Shown piece after piece: positions 4,274 to 5,054 of a stretch of 5,054 nt of DNA (position 1 is the first letter of the stretch; each line of letters starts with the position of its first letter). A model generated the notes under the pieces. That model did not search any database, had not been told where the DNA came from, and was given only the letters and a program-made list of their open reading frames with translations. Source of the DNA: Actinomycetes bacterium (GTDB lineage Bacteria; Actinomycetota; Actinomycetes; JAJYSQ01); contig JAJYSQ010000184.1 in assembly GCA_021793495.1 (NCBI GenBank), forward strand, positions 1 through 5,054, read 5' to 3'. The translations under genes and the position numbers were made by a program.

Positions 4274-5054
4274 GAAGAGGTCCTTCAGGCCCCCCTGGAC
4301 GCCGCCCCGAGCCGCGCTGCCGCCTCCAGCCGGGTCGTGCGCGGCGAGGGTGGCGGCCAGCGAGGCGAGGTTGACCGTCCCGACGATCACGGTGCCCTGC
4401 CCGGAGATCGTCGCGACGGTCGACCCGTCGCCCAGCGCCGCGTTCATCACCGTCTGGGTTCCCAGGCTGCCGACGCGCGCCACGTCGTAGGTGAGTGTGT
4501 CCTGGAACGCGACGAGCGAACCGGTGTGCACCTGGATGGTGCCGCCGTAGCTGCTCGGGTCCAGCTCCAGGAAGCTGCCGGCCGCCGCGATGATCAGCGA
4601 TCCGGCTCCGGTGAAGTGCTCGAGGACGAAGCCTTCGCCGCCGCGCAGCCCGGCGCGCAAGCCGGTGAAGGCGATGTCGAACCGCACCGAGGACTCGGCG
4701 GCCACGAAGGCAGATTTCTCGGTCAGCCAGCCGGGCCCATCGAGCTCGAGCACCCGGATCTCCCCGGGTACGATCCCGGCGAACCCGACGAGGCCGTTGC
4801 CGCCGACGGCGGTGAAGTGTTCGAGAGCCAGCCGCTCCCCGGCCAGCACCCGCTTGCCCACGTCCAGGGCACGTCCGAGGAGCCCGCCACCTCCGGGGCT
4901 CCCACCGGCCGGGCCGGGGGCGGACAGGTGTGTCTCCAGGGTCACGTTCTGGGTCTTCCACAAGAACTTGCCGGGTTCGGAGTACACGGTCTGGCCGGGG
5001 GCGATCTGGCAGGTGACCGCCTGCAGGCCGGTTCCAATGATCTTGTGCGGAATC
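4271..5054 (-). CDS. AIM24-family protein (5' end just outside window)
   Basis: The minus-strand frame is open from the right edge to TAG 4273-4271, giving 260 residues here. It begins IPHKIIGTGLQAVTCQIAPG before the internal GTG at 4987, so the true start lies a little beyond the window. The protein matches the bacterial AIM24 (DUF124, TIGR00266) family: QTVYSEPGKFLWKTQNVTLETH, a Gly-rich loop, ALDVGKRVLAGERLALEHFT (in-window residues about 62-81), PGEIRVLELDG, FVAAESSVRFDIAFTGLRAG, GGEGFVLEHFTGAGSLIIAA and the C-terminal IQVHTGSLVAFQDTLTYDV. The LEHFTxxG element appears twice, as expected for this all-beta fold with repeated modules. There is no transmembrane helix or signal peptide in the visible part. 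The yeast namesake is a mitochondrial protein; the bacterial role is not established. The small helical gene lies downstream, and no terminator is evident between them. Confidence 0.93.
   Translation of the reverse strand, partial: IPHKIIGTGLQAVTCQIAPGQTVYSEPGKFLWKTQNVTLETHLSAPGPAGGSPGGGGLLGRALDVGKRVLAGERLALEHFTAVGGNGLVGFAGIVPGEIRVLELDGPGWLTEKSAFVAAESSVRFDIAFTGLRAGLRGGEGFVLEHFTGAGSLIIAAAGSFLELDPSSYGGTIQVHTGSLVAFQDTLTYDVARVGSLGTQTVMNAALGDGSTVATISGQGTVIVGTVNLASLAATLAAHDPAGGGSAARGGVQGGLKDLF

Noticed and set aside
3460..4374. Plus-strand open frame of 304 codons
   Set aside because: It is antisense to the small helical gene, whose start has a perfect ribosome site, and in 3567-3847 the sensible protein text is in the other two plus frames.
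4209..4961. Minus-strand open frame of 250 codons
   Set aside because: It is an out-of-frame shadow of the AIM24-family gene on the same strand, very rich in Arg and without motifs.

Overview
The window is GC-rich throughout. Its codon use (strong G/C at third positions), its GTG and TTG starts and its gene families point to a high-GC actinobacterium; the species cannot be named from the sequence. It holds four intact or edge-truncated genes that I am sure of, one small conserved-looking gene, and a decayed stretch in the middle.

Left part (1-1397). A minus-strand P-loop ATPase gene runs off the left edge and starts at 662. It is divergent from a plus-strand two-gene operon. The 227-bp gap between them (663-889) carries a perfect 8-bp inverted repeat, a pair of near-identical 18-bp direct repeats 33 bp apart, and an 18-bp tandem duplication just before the ribosome binding site of the deaminase gene. 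This looks like a regulatory region. The first plus-strand gene (890-1354, GTG start) encodes a cytosine deaminase of the small zinc-dependent fungal Fcy1 type, with all recognisable catalytic and substrate-binding residues. The second (1398-2840) encodes an NCS1-family permease. Together they make a compact cytosine-salvage unit: the permease brings in cytosine (or a related base) and the deaminase converts it to uracil and ammonia.

Middle (2841-3833). No intact gene is convincing here. On the minus strand (2966-3470) a reading frame starting at TTG 3470 makes sense until about 3236. There one extra base shifts the sensible protein sequence into another frame, which looks like the N-terminal half of an actinobacterial Fic-type protein without its catalytic core. 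On the plus strand (3567-3847) two short frames joined by a one-base shift look like the C-terminal part of a DUF4143-type AAA ATPase. Both are best read as gene remnants, so this is a gene graveyard between the cytosine operon and the next genes.

Right part (3834-5054). Two minus-strand genes read towards the graveyard: an AIM24-family protein (5' end just outside the window, stop at 4271) and a 109-residue helical protein with a Gly/Ala/Ser repeat tail. The 107 bp between them hold two separate direct-repeat pairs, one of which duplicates the stop codon of the AIM24 gene. The gap contains no obvious terminator, so the two may be co-transcribed. I saw no tRNA, rRNA, CRISPR array, intact insertion sequence or convincing terminator.
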